NCBI GenBank assembly: GCA_024684215.1
Contig: JAIKXH010000019.1
Span: forward strand, 1-36,291
Reading direction: 5' to 3'
DNA from: Lachnospiraceae bacterium
GTDB lineage: Bacteria; Bacillota; Clostridia; Lachnospirales; Lachnospiraceae
Length of the DNA: 36,291 nt
The notes beneath the pieces are model-generated. The model made no database searches and was not told where the DNA came from. It was given only the letters and a program-made list of their open reading frames with translations. How positions within the stretch are numbered: position 1 is the stretch's first letter; each line of letters begins with the position of its first letter. Made by a program: the position numbers and the translations under genes. Below, in pieces: positions 8,121-17,612 of this stretch.

Positions 8121-8148
8121 AAAAGGTTTATTACGGTCTGTTGCCTGA

Positions 8149-8607
8149 TCATTTAACATCTGACGGTGTGTTTGGCATATTTACGGAAACGTCCAGGGAA
8201 TAAACACTGTCGGATGAGTCTTTTAAATCATAAAAAGATATCTTTGCATTTTTCATATGCTTTTCCAGGTTATCCGACTCCACGACAGATACATAATAAG
8301 ATGCAGAGCCCGATTCGGAGGAGACTATGTTAAACTCTGAGTCAAAATAAACCATGAGATTTGAAACTCCCAAAACGCTGTTTCCGGAATAGAATTTCTC
8401 GGAAATAGCTTTAAGGTCGCCGGACTCTGAGTAAAACGCCTCAGCCATATTATTAACTTCTATAACCGCGTAGTTTTCATTGATGGCGGTTTCGCTGATT
8501 ATGTGTGATTTTGCAAACATCTGGGCGCTAACGGCGGCGCTTAATGAAAAGAACAAAATACACACGATCATTTCCATAAGGAAAAGACTTGATTTAGAGT
8601 GTTTCAT
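8149..8607 (-). CDS. Prepilin-like single-TM protein
   Basis: A 152-residue protein with a short basic N-terminus (MKHSKSS) then LFLMEMIVCILFFSLSAAVSAQ. The glutamate followed by a long hydrophobic helix mimics the mature N-terminus of type IV pilins (FTLIEV...), although the Gly before the cleavage point is replaced. The remaining 115 residues form an extracytoplasmic domain (VIEVNNMAEAFYSESGDL...). The start overlaps the end of the upstream gene by 14 bases, which indicates translational coupling. No named family is recognised with certainty. It probably contributes to a pilus-like or pseudopilus assembly together with its neighbours. Confidence 0.82.
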   Translation of the reverse strand: MKHSKSSLFLMEMIVCILFFSLSAAVSAQMFAKSHIISETAINENYAVIEVNNMAEAFYSESGDLKAISEKFYSGNSVLGVSNLMVYFDSEFNIVSSESGSASYYVSVVESDNLEKHMKNAKISFYDLKDSSDSVYSLDVSVNMPNTPSDVK

Positions 8608-9097
8608 TAACGGAGTCTCCCGAATAATTTGATAATAACAGTCTGTTTATCTTTCCGTCTTCGTGGTGCAATTTGATTTCTATGATGCTCTCTGACTCGG
8701 TGGTTGATATATCAATGCTTTCAAGCTCTGTAATCTTTTGACCTGCGGCAAGCAACCCGATTGTAAGAGAATTTTCGGCAGGGGCATACAACTCACAAAG
8801 ATATCCTTCACGACAGTAAAGATATGTGGCATATTCTCTCTTGCCTACAGTTTTATATATAGCCAAGACATCTCCATAATCTGAAGAGAGTATATCTATA
8901 TCGCCTCCCTGGCGCATTTTTTCACTTATATATGAACTTGATGTTCTTGTTTCGAAATTGGCCTGCATATTATCGATTGTGTTGCGGTAAATGGACGAGC
9001 CTGCGATTATAAGCATTACTGCGGAAAACGCAAAGGCTGCAAAAAGAGCAAGCACAAATATGATATCGATAATATGAGGGGCTTGTTTTTGCTGCAT
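8594..9097 (-). CDS. DUF4860-like single-TM protein of the pilin-like cluster
   Basis: A 167-residue protein: short N-terminus (MQQKQAPHIIDI), one TM helix (IFVLALFAAFAFSAVMLIIAG, about 13-33), then an extracytoplasmic domain containing YREGYLCELYAP-type sequence (here YCREGYLCELY) and LLAAGQKITEL. This arrangement matches my memory of the DUF4860 family, which occurs beside GspF-like genes in Clostridia; the match is not verified. GAGG lies 8 bases before the ATG. It follows the 114-residue gene by 12 bases and overlaps the next gene by 14. Confidence 0.8.
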   Translation of the reverse strand: MQQKQAPHIIDIIFVLALFAAFAFSAVMLIIAGSSIYRNTIDNMQANFETRTSSSYISEKMRQGGDIDILSSDYGDVLAIYKTVGKREYATYLYCREGYLCELYAPAENSLTIGLLAAGQKITELESIDISTTESESIIEIKLHHEDGKINRLLLSNYSGDSVNETL

Positions 9098-9109
9098 ATT
9101 ATTTCCTCA

Positions 9110-9454
9110 CTAATAGAAGGATACACCGGATTTGTATGTGACTACGTAATCCGGATAAAGGTTTTCACCGTAAAAGGTATACTGAACTACAAATGTATCT
9201 TGGTCAAAAGTCAAACCATAGTGATCCGATAAGTATTTTACGTCGGCGGGATACGCCCCCTCTAAGGCGTAGCACTGCGCTATATCGTGCTCCAAAGCGG
9301 TCTCTAGGCTTTGCTTTTGCCGCTCTAAGGTATCATCGGAGACTCCGCCGAGGAGTATGAAAAACACCACGAGAATAACGATAAAAAATACTATCGGAAG
9401 ATATCTTGAAACATATTTAATTGGCGAAGGTGATGCCTGTTCAAATCTGTTCAT
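9110..9454 (-). CDS. Small pseudopilin-like single-TM protein
   Basis: A 114-residue protein with a 17-residue cytoplasmic start, one strong TM helix (YLPIVFFIVILVVFFILLGG, about 18-37) and a small extracytoplasmic domain. The pattern ALEHDIAQCYALEGAYPADVKYLSDHYGL resembles the helix-plus-YP motif of major pseudopilins (GspG: Y...NG.YP). A canonical prepilin cleavage site is absent. AAAGAG lies 5 bases before the ATG. It lies 16 bases after the GspF-like gene, as a first pilin gene often does. Confidence 0.8.
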   Translation of the reverse strand: MNRFEQASPSPIKYVSRYLPIVFFIVILVVFFILLGGVSDDTLERQKQSLETALEHDIAQCYALEGAYPADVKYLSDHYGLTFDQDTFVVQYTFYGENLYPDYVVTYKSGVSFY

Positions 9455-9470
9455 CTTTAACTCTTTCTTT

Positions 9471-10517
9471 TTATCCGATGCTTGACATTATTCCCATAAG
9501 AGGAAGAATTACCGAAAGGAGGATCATTCCTACTATAAGGGAGAGTATGATTACGAGAGTGGGCTCTAATACCGACAAGATCGATTGTATCTTTTTGGTG
9601 GACTGTTTTTCATATGCGTCCGCAATCTGTAAAAGAACAGTGTCGGGATTACCGCTGGTAAATCCAACCGAAACCATCTGAGAGTATAGGTTGGAGAAGA
9701 TCTCAGAGTGTGAAAGCGCCTCGGAAAAATTGCTTCCCTCGCGGATCATGTTTTTACAGTTGTCTATTTTCTCACTCATCTTGGGGTGCTCTACCATTTT
9801 CTTTGCCATATCAAGGCCGGAGTATGTATCCATTCCACTGGAGATGGCAATGGCCAGCGAACTGGCGAAGCGCTCACATGCCACGCTGTCGTAAAAGCCC
9901 TTGGTAAGAGGAAAATGAATAAGGAAATTATGGCTTATTTTGCGTCCTGCGGCAGTGTGATTGGAAAAAATGTAAAACAGAACAAGCACACCGAAGATGC
10001 ATAGGAATACAATAGAATAATTGTTGAGCGCCTGTCCGACTTTGAGCATTGATCCGGCAAATCCGGTCATATCGGTACCGAGCTCATTAAATACCTGCTG
10101 GAAAATAGGCATTACTTTTCCCACAAGCACGATGATAACTACAAGCATCATGATAAGCATAACCACCGGATATGTGAGTGCGCCGCGAAGGCTCTCGGAT
10201 ATTGCCTGCTCTTTTTCGTAAAACTCGGCAAGGGCGGTCATACAAGTATCCGTTTTACCCGATTCTTCACCGAGAGAGATCATGTTTATAACATAATCGG
10301 GGAATACGCCGGTCTGTGCGAGGGCGGTACTGAAGGTTTCTCCTTTTCGGCAGGTATCGCGAATCTGTGTGATCAGCTCACGGCCGTTTTCGTTTTTGCT
10401 GTCGTTAAGCAAGATCTGCATTGCATCTCTCGGACCTATTCCCGCTGTGAAAAGCATGGATGTCTGTCTGAAAAATGAAGCAATTTCTTCGTTTGAAAGA
10501 CTCTTTTGTTTCGCCAT
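9471..10517 (-). CDS. Type II secretion / type IV pilus inner-membrane platform protein (GspF/PilC family)
   Basis: A 348-residue polytopic protein with two T2SSF domains, at about residues 10-135 (FFRQTSMLFTAGIGPRDAM...FPDYVINMISLGEESGKTD) and 210-330 (ACERFASSLAIAISSGMDTYSGLDMA...LYSQMVSVGFTSGNPD). Each is followed by long TM helices (GALTYPVVMLIMMLVVIIVL; LEPTLVIILSLIVGMILLSVILPLMG). The ATG at 10517 is chosen over the upstream ATG at 10568 because a GAGG ribosome binding site lies 7-10 bases before it and the upstream start would overlap the previous gene. In known systems this protein recruits the assembly ATPase to build a pilus or pseudopilus. No GspE/PilB ATPase or prepilin peptidase is visible in the window. 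Confidence 0.93.
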   Translation of the reverse strand: MAKQKSLSNEEIASFFRQTSMLFTAGIGPRDAMQILLNDSKNENGRELITQIRDTCRKGETFSTALAQTGVFPDYVINMISLGEESGKTDTCMTALAEFYEKEQAISESLRGALTYPVVMLIMMLVVIIVLVGKVMPIFQQVFNELGTDMTGFAGSMLKVGQALNNYSIVFLCIFGVLVLFYIFSNHTAAGRKISHNFLIHFPLTKGFYDSVACERFASSLAIAISSGMDTYSGLDMAKKMVEHPKMSEKIDNCKNMIREGSNFSEALSHSEIFSNLYSQMVSVGFTSGNPDTVLLQIADAYEKQSTKKIQSILSVLEPTLVIILSLIVGMILLSVILPLMGIMSSIG

Positions 10518-10527
10518 TTTAATTTCC

Positions 10528-11562
10528 TCAATATATTTTTTGAAGTGTGTAATTGGTGCCGTCACCAATAAATTTCTTTAAGGTTGCATCGTTGGTACTT
10601 GCTCCGAAGGTAGGATCCATGAGCTCCCATTTCTCTCCGTCAAACTCGATAATGCCGTTTACCCATCCGATATCGTCTATATGCACGCTGATCCATGCGT
10701 GGTACGCATCTGCAGCATATCCTATTTCCAGCCTTGTCGGGATGCCCTGACTTCTGAGCATTGAGCACATCAGGGAGGCATAATCAAGGCAAATACCTGT
10801 TTTTATACTAAGAATTTCATCCACATCCGGAACATAGTTGGTAGGCTTGCTTTCAGCTTTTGCCGTATCATAAGTGATATTGTTTATGATGTAATCGTAT
10901 ACGGCCGAGACAGCTTCTAAATCGGAATTTGCACTGTAGACAAGCTCCGAAGCAAGCTTTACGCACTCGCTGTTTTCCGTGAAATTGACGTATTGGTTTG
11001 GATAAAGGTAAGCGGTGAGTTCATCCTCAATCTGTACAGGAACTATCTCGGACATGGCAACCGCATACTGGGTTCCCTCGATGTTTTCGTAAACAGCCAC
11101 CGTGTAATCGCCGTTGCCGCCTGTCAAAGGAAATACTTCGTAATCGTTGGTTTTAAGATCGTAAGTATAAACCACTTCGTCGGGGCCGGTGATACGAAGC
11201 TTTATAATAGGGACGCTGCCGAAATATTTAACGCTTATATACCCGTCTGATGCATGGGAATAATCTATTGAAGCGACATCGCACGATAAAAGTGATGTCT
11301 CGTCCTGGAGCGGTACGAGACATTTTATAGAATTATCGCGGCTTCCTTTTACCGGTTCGGCTTCTTTTTCGGGCTCTGACGAAGCATCGCCTGATGGCGA
11401 TATGGAAGAGTCCGCAGACGTATCGGCAGCAGGCTTTGACGATGCCTGGCTTTGAATGGGGTCGCCGGAAGGAGGGGCGGAGCCTGAACAGCCTGAAAGC
11501 ATAATCATCACACTGATTGCGGCCGCTGAATATGAAATTTTCCGAATAGATTTTTTAAACAT
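10528..11562 (-). CDS. Lipoprotein with transglutaminase-like (papain-fold) domain
   Basis: A 344-residue predicted lipoprotein whose signal peptide ends in the lipobox LSGC (C25). Residues 26-75 are a Ser/Pro/Ala/Glu-rich linker, followed by a beta-rich domain of about 120 residues. A transglutaminase-like domain then carries an intact triad: C258 (TGICLDYASLMC), H288 (YHAWISV) and D316 (LMDPTF). Such domains act as peptidases or transpeptidases outside the cell. It is first in the minus-strand cluster and 10 bases upstream of the GspF-like gene, so they are probably co-transcribed. A role in processing or anchoring the pilin-like proteins is possible but unproven. No strong ribosome binding site precedes the ATG. 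Confidence 0.9.
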   Translation of the reverse strand: MFKKSIRKISYSAAAISVMIMLSGCSGSAPPSGDPIQSQASSKPAADTSADSSISPSGDASSEPEKEAEPVKGSRDNSIKCLVPLQDETSLLSCDVASIDYSHASDGYISVKYFGSVPIIKLRITGPDEVVYTYDLKTNDYEVFPLTGGNGDYTVAVYENIEGTQYAVAMSEIVPVQIEDELTAYLYPNQYVNFTENSECVKLASELVYSANSDLEAVSAVYDYIINNITYDTAKAESKPTNYVPDVDEILSIKTGICLDYASLMCSMLRSQGIPTRLEIGYAADAYHAWISVHIDDIGWVNGIIEFDGEKWELMDPTFGASTNDATLKKFIGDGTNYTLQKIY

Positions 11563-11679
11563 TTTTTTATATGAAATATAATTATCGGAAAATGTGATTT
11601 TTAAAGGGGTTACTATATCAATTTATCATATTTATTAGAAAAAATTAATACTTCTTATAATAATTTTGCTGATTTATGT

Positions 11680-11688
11680 GATATACTT
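11680..11688 (+). promoter_or_regulatory. Candidate extended -10 promoter for the RmlD-like gene
   Basis: The 177-base divergent gap 11563-11739 is AT-rich. TG-A-TATACT at 11680-11688 is an extended -10 element with no convincing -35. It lies 51 bases before the ATG at 11740. No clear promoter for the opposite (minus) gene was found in this gap, though TTGATA occurs on that strand near 11619-11624. Confidence 0.4.
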
Positions 11689-11739
11689 AAACAAAATTGG
11701 CTAAAGTGCGTAAAAACCCCTGCGGAGGCGTATTTTTAT

Positions 11740-12657
11740 ATGAAAATTTTGGTTACCGGAGTAGCCGGACAGCTCGGACATGATGTTATGAATGAGCTTG
11801 AAAAAAGAAATATACAGGGAATAGGTACCGACCTTGCACCTTCCTACAGCGGTATCATGGACGGCAGTGCCGTTACGAAGATGCCCTATTACGGCCTGGA
11901 CATTACCGATGAAAGCGCTGTTTTATCTCTTATAAACGAAATAAAGCCCGATGCGGTAATACATTGTGCAGCCTGGACCGCGGTAGACCTTGCCGAGGAT
12001 GAGGACAAAAAGGAAAAGGTCCATGCCATAAACGGGCTTGGAAGTAAATATATAGCAAAGGCGTGCAAGGCTGTTGACGCAAAGATGCTTTATATTTCCA
12101 CTGATTATGTATTTGACGGTCAGGGAGAAAAGCCCTGGGAGCCTGATTGCAAGGATTATAAGCCGCTTAACGTATACGGAGAGTCAAAACTTGAGGGCGA
12201 GCAGGCAGTATCGCAAACCCTGGAAAAGTTCTTTATAGTACGTATCGCCTGGGTGTTTGGACTTAACGGCAAAAACTTTGTAAAGACTATGCTTAATGTC
12301 GGAAAGAGCCATGATGAGGTCAGAGTGGTCTGCGACCAGGTAGGTACGCCGACATATACATTGGACCTTGCGAGACTTCTTGCGGATATGATCGTTTCCG
12401 ACAAATACGGATACTATCATGCTACCAACGAAGGCGGGTATATTTCATGGTATGACTTTACCTGTGAGATATACAAAATTGCCGGATTAAAGACCAAGGT
12501 CACTCCCGTTACCACTGCTGAGTACGGACTTTCAAAGGCTGCAAGGCCTTATAACAGCAGGCTTGATAAATCAAAGCTTAAGGAAAACGGATTTGAACCC
12601 CTGCCCACATGGCAGGATGCTCTTAAAAGATATATTCCTCTTATTTCGGAGCAGTAA
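11740..12657 (+). CDS. rfbD: dTDP-4-dehydrorhamnose reductase-like sugar-nucleotide reductase (RmlD/RfbD family)
   Basis: A 305-residue short-chain dehydrogenase of the extended type. The N-terminus has the NAD(P)-binding GVAGQLGHDV loop (family GxxGQLG), then VIHCAAWTAVDLAEDE and STDYVFDG, and the catalytic pair Y146/K150 in YGESKLEGE. WVFGLNGKNFVKTML and VVCDQVGTPTY are RmlD signatures. RmlD makes dTDP-L-rhamnose in the last step of the rml pathway. The partners rmlA, rmlB and rmlC are not in the window, so the substrate is not certain. Expressed from its own upstream region; 62 bases separate it from the next gene. Confidence 0.88.
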   Translation: MKILVTGVAGQLGHDVMNELEKRNIQGIGTDLAPSYSGIMDGSAVTKMPYYGLDITDESAVLSLINEIKPDAVIHCAAWTAVDLAEDEDKKEKVHAINGLGSKYIAKACKAVDAKMLYISTDYVFDGQGEKPWEPDCKDYKPLNVYGESKLEGEQAVSQTLEKFFIVRIAWVFGLNGKNFVKTMLNVGKSHDEVRVVCDQVGTPTYTLDLARLLADMIVSDKYGYYHATNEGGYISWYDFTCEIYKIAGLKTKVTPVTTAEYGLSKAARPYNSRLDKSKLKENGFEPLPTWQDALKRYIPLISEQ

Positions 12658-12719
12658 GCGGATTTTTTCAGAATATAAATACATTTATAAAAATATGATA
12701 CTTAAGGAGATTTTTTAAA

Positions 12720-13220
12720 ATGAGTGAAGCGTACGTTGAATGTCTTGTGAAAGGACGCCCCAATACACTCGCGAAGGTACTTAAAATTTTACTTATTGTA
12801 CTTGCGGTCCTTACTGTTGCAGCGATGATTTTGCTTGCAAAATTCTGGATGTTTTTTATCGCTGTTTTATTTGGAATAGGAGCATACATCATCTCTCAAT
12901 ATACAGATGTCGAGTACGAATACCTCTATATTGATAAAGAGCTTGTTATCGATAAAATTTACAATCAGGCAAAAAGAAAGCGCGTGGCCACATACAGTTT
13001 TGACAAGGTGATCGTTATCGCGCCCATTAAAAGCTATCACCTTGACAACTTCGGAAAGCTTTCCGACAAGCCCAAGGACTACAGCATAGGCTATGAAGAG
13101 CAGCCGGACCTTCGTTATGTTATGTTCTATGAGGGGAAGGAACAGATTATCTTTTCGCCCAATGAAGAGCTTGTTAAGATTATGAAAAATGCCGCTCCCA
13201 GAAAAGTATTCTCAGACTGA
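12720..13220 (+). CDS. DUF6106-like membrane protein
   Basis: A 166-residue protein of unknown function. Two adjacent hydrophobic stretches at about residues 18-60 (LKILLIVLAVLTVAAMILLA; FWMFFIAVLFGIGAYIIS) form a TM hairpin. The cytoplasmic part that follows resembles a PH-like fold (YEYLYIDKELVIDKIYNQ, YSFDKVIVIAP, RYVMFYEGKEQIIFSP). It agrees with my recollection of the Lachnospiraceae family DUF6106. AAGGAGA precedes the ATG by about 9 bases. There is no terminator between it and the RmlD-like gene upstream. Confidence 0.8.
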   Translation: MSEAYVECLVKGRPNTLAKVLKILLIVLAVLTVAAMILLAKFWMFFIAVLFGIGAYIISQYTDVEYEYLYIDKELVIDKIYNQAKRKRVATYSFDKVIVIAPIKSYHLDNFGKLSDKPKDYSIGYEEQPDLRYVMFYEGKEQIIFSPNEELVKIMKNAAPRKVFSD

Positions 13221-13253
13221 TAATGTTTTTGCAAACGGAGTATTTTGGGCAAG

Positions 13254-13303
13254 GCATTACTGCGCGTCTGACGATTGTTTTTGCCACTTCAACGCGGTAG
13301 TGC
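13254..13303 (+). other. Long-loop inverted repeat upstream of guaB
   Basis: GCATTACTGCG (13254-13264) pairs with CGCGGTAGTGC (13293-13303) over 11 positions if two G-U wobbles are allowed, around a 28-base loop. It lies upstream of the proposed guaB promoter, so it would be in the 3' region of the DUF6106-like transcript. No T-run follows it. Function unknown. Confidence 0.55.
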
Positions 13304-13320
13304 AATAGAAAAATTTATTC

Positions 13321-13349
13321 TTGTAAATTTAAATTAAATGATTTATAGT
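13321..13349 (+). promoter_or_regulatory. Candidate sigma-A promoter of guaB
   Basis: TTGTAA (13321-13326) and TATAGT (13344-13349) are separated by 17 bases in an AT-rich stretch. The start codon lies 35 bases further on and has AGAGGAG at 13371-13377. No guanine riboswitch or PurR-type box was recognised in the short leader. Confidence 0.6.
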
Positions 13350-13354
13350 ATTAA

Positions 13355-14842
<1,488 letters not shown>

Positions 14843-14859
14843 ACAAATAAAAAAACAAG

Positions 14860-14903
14860 TGGGTATTCGAGCATTAAATAAGGCTCGTATACCCATTTTT
14901 TTT
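14860..14903 (+). terminator. Rho-independent terminator after guaB
   Basis: A 13-position stem with one mismatch (14860-14872 with 14883-14895, TGGGTAT.CGAGC / GCTCG.ATACCCA) and a 10-base loop is followed by eight T residues. An A-run precedes it. It lies 17 bases after the guaB stop. Confidence 0.93.
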
Positions 14904-14924
14904 GTTTAAAAAATGCTCGTATTA

Positions 14925-14933
14925 TGTTACAAT
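14925..14933 (+). promoter_or_regulatory. Candidate extended -10 promoter of the GGDEF-EAL gene
   Basis: TG-T-TACAAT at 14925-14933 is an extended -10 element, with TTTAAA 17 bases upstream (14905-14910) as a weak -35. It lies directly behind the guaB terminator and 53 bases before the ATG. Confidence 0.4.
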
Positions 14934-14986
14934 ATTGAAGAAAATGGGCAAGTAGTAGTCTAAAGCCCGGAAATGAGATTTTTTGG

Positions 14987-17596
14987 ATGATAAGAACGGA
15001 TTATAACGAAGTTATAAATTTAAAATCATTACAAAAACTTCAGGATGAATTTTGCAGAGTTGCGGGAGCAGCTGCCGTATGCTGCGATATTACAGGGGAC
15101 ATAATAAACGCATCGGGCACACTTTCCGGAATTACTGACGATGAGGGATGGGAAAAAGAATTTACAGAACTTGATGTTGTAAAGGAATTATTTCAGACAG
15201 TAACCGAAGATTCGCTTGAAGACATAAGGACAATGAAGATCGTTCCCGACGGAGACCCCGAGGGATTCTATCTGGCGGCTGTAGCTGTAAGGATAGAAAA
15301 TGAAATCGTATCTGTATGGCTCCTTGCCATGAAGGGAAGCCTTGACGAGAAGGAAGTATTTGACAGGACCGATATGCTGAGGGATACCTGTTCGATGATT
15401 TATTCCGGCAGGCTTAATCTCATAGATGCGGAAATCGAGAATATTAAAAAGAAAGATGCCGAATCAGAGCATCGAATGATAAACAGAGCATATAAAGCAA
15501 GCTCATCTTTAGTCAATTTGCTCGATTCAAAGGCGGCCACAGAGACTGTGCTTCAGCTTTGGCTTGAAACCACTGCCGGTTACCTCGCTGTGGATGAGGC
15601 AAAAATATACCGTGAGGAAGATGGTGCTACTCCTATGGGAGTTTTGGCCGAGACCAAGAGAATCGGCGTACTTCCGCCCGCTGTTTCTGAGGGAATGGAG
15701 GGACAGCTTCTTGATGCGGTTAGCAAAGATACTCCAATTATTTTATCTTCTGCGGCTCTTTCACAGGATGACGGAAACACCTTCTCAAAGGCCGGAATAA
15801 AATCAATCATCACCATGCCTGTAATCGGGAAGCCCGACGGAACCGGAAATATGGTCGCCATGTTTAAAAACTACAGCGGCGAGAGAGAATGGTCCGCCGA
15901 GGAGATAAGATTTGTTTCCGATGCCGTCAGGATCATTCAGAATATCCTCGTCACACGTATTAATAAAAATTCTCTTGCAAGCTCATTCAGAGCTCTCGAG
16001 GACATCTTAAACAATATCGGCGTATCCTTCTATCTGACTGCCAGAGACAGCGGTAAGGTTATATTTGTAAATAAGATGCTCATCGAAACCTTTGAGAGCG
16101 AATGGAAAGACGGACAGCTTCATTCGATGATCATCGATAATCTCAGAAGGCGCAAGGACGGCGGAATCGAGATATACAACTCAAAGCTCGACCGCTGGTA
16201 TGAGGTAAGCATTAAGGAGATTGAATGGGTGGATGGATCCGCCGCCACGCTTTATTCACTCTACGATGTTACCGACAGAAAATTACACCAGACAAAGATC
16301 GAGCAGCAGGCTTTCACGGATTTCCTTACAGGACTCTACAACCGTATGTGCTGCGAGAGGGATCTGGCAAGACTTATAGACGAGGTTGAAAAGGACGGCT
16401 CACACGGAGCACTTGTATATCTGGACCTTGACGACTTCAAGCATATAAACGACGGACTCGGACATCAATACGGAGATGTACTTTTAAAGTCAATATCATC
16501 CGCAATGCGTTCGGTTCACGGAGTTGAAAACAATTGCTACAGAATGGGCGGAGACGAATTTGTTATCCTTATTCCTCCCTCATCCTACAATAAATTCGAA
16601 AGTATCCTTACAGAGATCAAGGACGTGTTCAGCAAGCCCTTCTTCCTTAAGGATTCGGATTATTACTGTACATCGAGTATCGGTGTTGTTACCTTCCCCG
16701 AGAACGGTAATACGGTTCAGGGACTTATCAGAAAAGCCGATATCGCCATGTATGAGGCTAAAAAGAGCGGTAAAAACCGCATGGCACGCTACAGCTCGGA
16801 CCAGGATTCTGCGGCCGGCAGACGACTCGACATGGAAAAGAATATGCGTGATGCCGAGGATTCCGATTACCGCGAATTCAGAGTTTATTACCAGCCGATC
16901 ATAGACGTTGAAGACGGACTTGAAGAGTGTGTGGGAGCAGAGGCCTTGGTCAGATGGGACAGCAAGCAGCTTGGATTTGTATCACCTGTGGACTTTATAC
17001 CTTTGGCCGAGTACTTGGGACTGATCAATCCCATAGGAGACCATGTCTTAAAAGAGGCGTGCAGAACAGTTAAATCATGGAACGACAGGGGCTATAACTA
17101 CATGAAGGTTAATGTTAACCTTTCCGTTGTACAGCTTCTTCAAAACAATATAGTCGAAATAGTGGAAGACACATTAAAAGATACCGGACTCAATCCCGCA
17201 AACCTTACCCTTGAGGTTACCGAGAGTCTTGCTATCAATGATATGCAGAGGATGATCGGTATTTTGTCAAAGATAAAAGCCCTCGGAGTGTCCATTGCAC
17301 TTGACGATTTCGGAACGGGTTATTCATCTCTGAATCATATCAGAGAGATTCCTTTTGACATAATAAAGGTTGATCAAAGTTTCGTAAAGGATTTGGCGGA
17401 GGATGCCTATTCGCAGGCTTTCGTCAAGATGGTTGCGGAGCTTGCCGAGACTCGTGGAGTAAAAATATGCGTAGAAGGAATCGAAACTCCGGATCAGTAT
17501 AATGTGGTTAGAAACTTTAAAGTAAAATATATCCAGGGATTCTACTTTGACAAACCTTTGCCTCAGAGAGAATTCGAGGAAAAATATCTAAAGTAA
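14987..17596 (+). CDS. Multidomain c-di-GMP enzyme: PocR-like, GAF-like, PAS-like, GGDEF and EAL domains
   Basis: An 869-residue signalling protein with no TM segment. Residues 7-150 resemble a PocR-type sensory domain (LQKLQDEFCRVAGAAAVCCDITGDII), 175-320 a GAF-like domain, and 330-430 a PAS-like domain (GKVIFVNKMLIETF...LYDVTDRK). The GGDEF domain has an intact G521-G-D-E-F525 (RMGGDEFVIL), so diguanylate cyclase activity is possible; the usual RxxD inhibitory site upstream reads VENN and is absent. The EAL domain has E652-A-L, NVNLS, EVTES, D773-D774 (LDDFGTG), IKVD, VEGIET and QGFYFDKPLP, so all metal and catalytic residues are present. It could thus both make and hydrolyse c-di-GMP. The N-terminal ligand is unknown. 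The purO-like gene follows by 16 bases. Confidence 0.93.
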   Translation: MIRTDYNEVINLKSLQKLQDEFCRVAGAAAVCCDITGDIINASGTLSGITDDEGWEKEFTELDVVKELFQTVTEDSLEDIRTMKIVPDGDPEGFYLAAVAVRIENEIVSVWLLAMKGSLDEKEVFDRTDMLRDTCSMIYSGRLNLIDAEIENIKKKDAESEHRMINRAYKASSSLVNLLDSKAATETVLQLWLETTAGYLAVDEAKIYREEDGATPMGVLAETKRIGVLPPAVSEGMEGQLLDAVSKDTPIILSSAALSQDDGNTFSKAGIKSIITMPVIGKPDGTGNMVAMFKNYSGEREWSAEEIRFVSDAVRIIQNILVTRINKNSLASSFRALEDILNNIGVSFYLTARDSGKVIFVNKMLIETFESEWKDGQLHSMIIDNLRRRKDGGIEIYNSKLDRWYEVSIKEIEWVDGSAATLYSLYDVTDRKLHQTKIEQQAFTDFLTGLYNRMCCERDLARLIDEVEKDGSHGALVYLDLDDFKHINDGLGHQYGDVLLKSISSAMRSVHGVENNCYRMGGDEFVILIPPSSYNKFESILTEIKDVFSKPFFLKDSDYYCTSSIGVVTFPENGNTVQGLIRKADIAMYEAKKSGKNRMARYSSDQDSAAGRRLDMEKNMRDAEDSDYREFRVYYQPIIDVEDGLEECVGAEALVRWDSKQLGFVSPVDFIPLAEYLGLINPIGDHVLKEACRTVKSWNDRGYNYMKVNVNLSVVQLLQNNIVEIVEDTLKDTGLNPANLTLEVTESLAINDMQRMIGILSKIKALGVSIALDDFGTGYSSLNHIREIPFDIIKVDQSFVKDLAEDAYSQAFVKMVAELAETRGVKICVEGIETPDQYNVVRNFKVKYIQGFYFDKPLPQREFEEKYLK

Positions 17597-17612
17597 GAGG
17601 AGAAAACAAAAA

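Noticed and set aside
10518-10568. Longer start (ATG at 10568) for the GspF-like protein
   Set aside because: It would overlap the transglutaminase gene by 41 bases and adds 17 residues not typical of the family; the ATG at 10517 has a good ribosome binding site.
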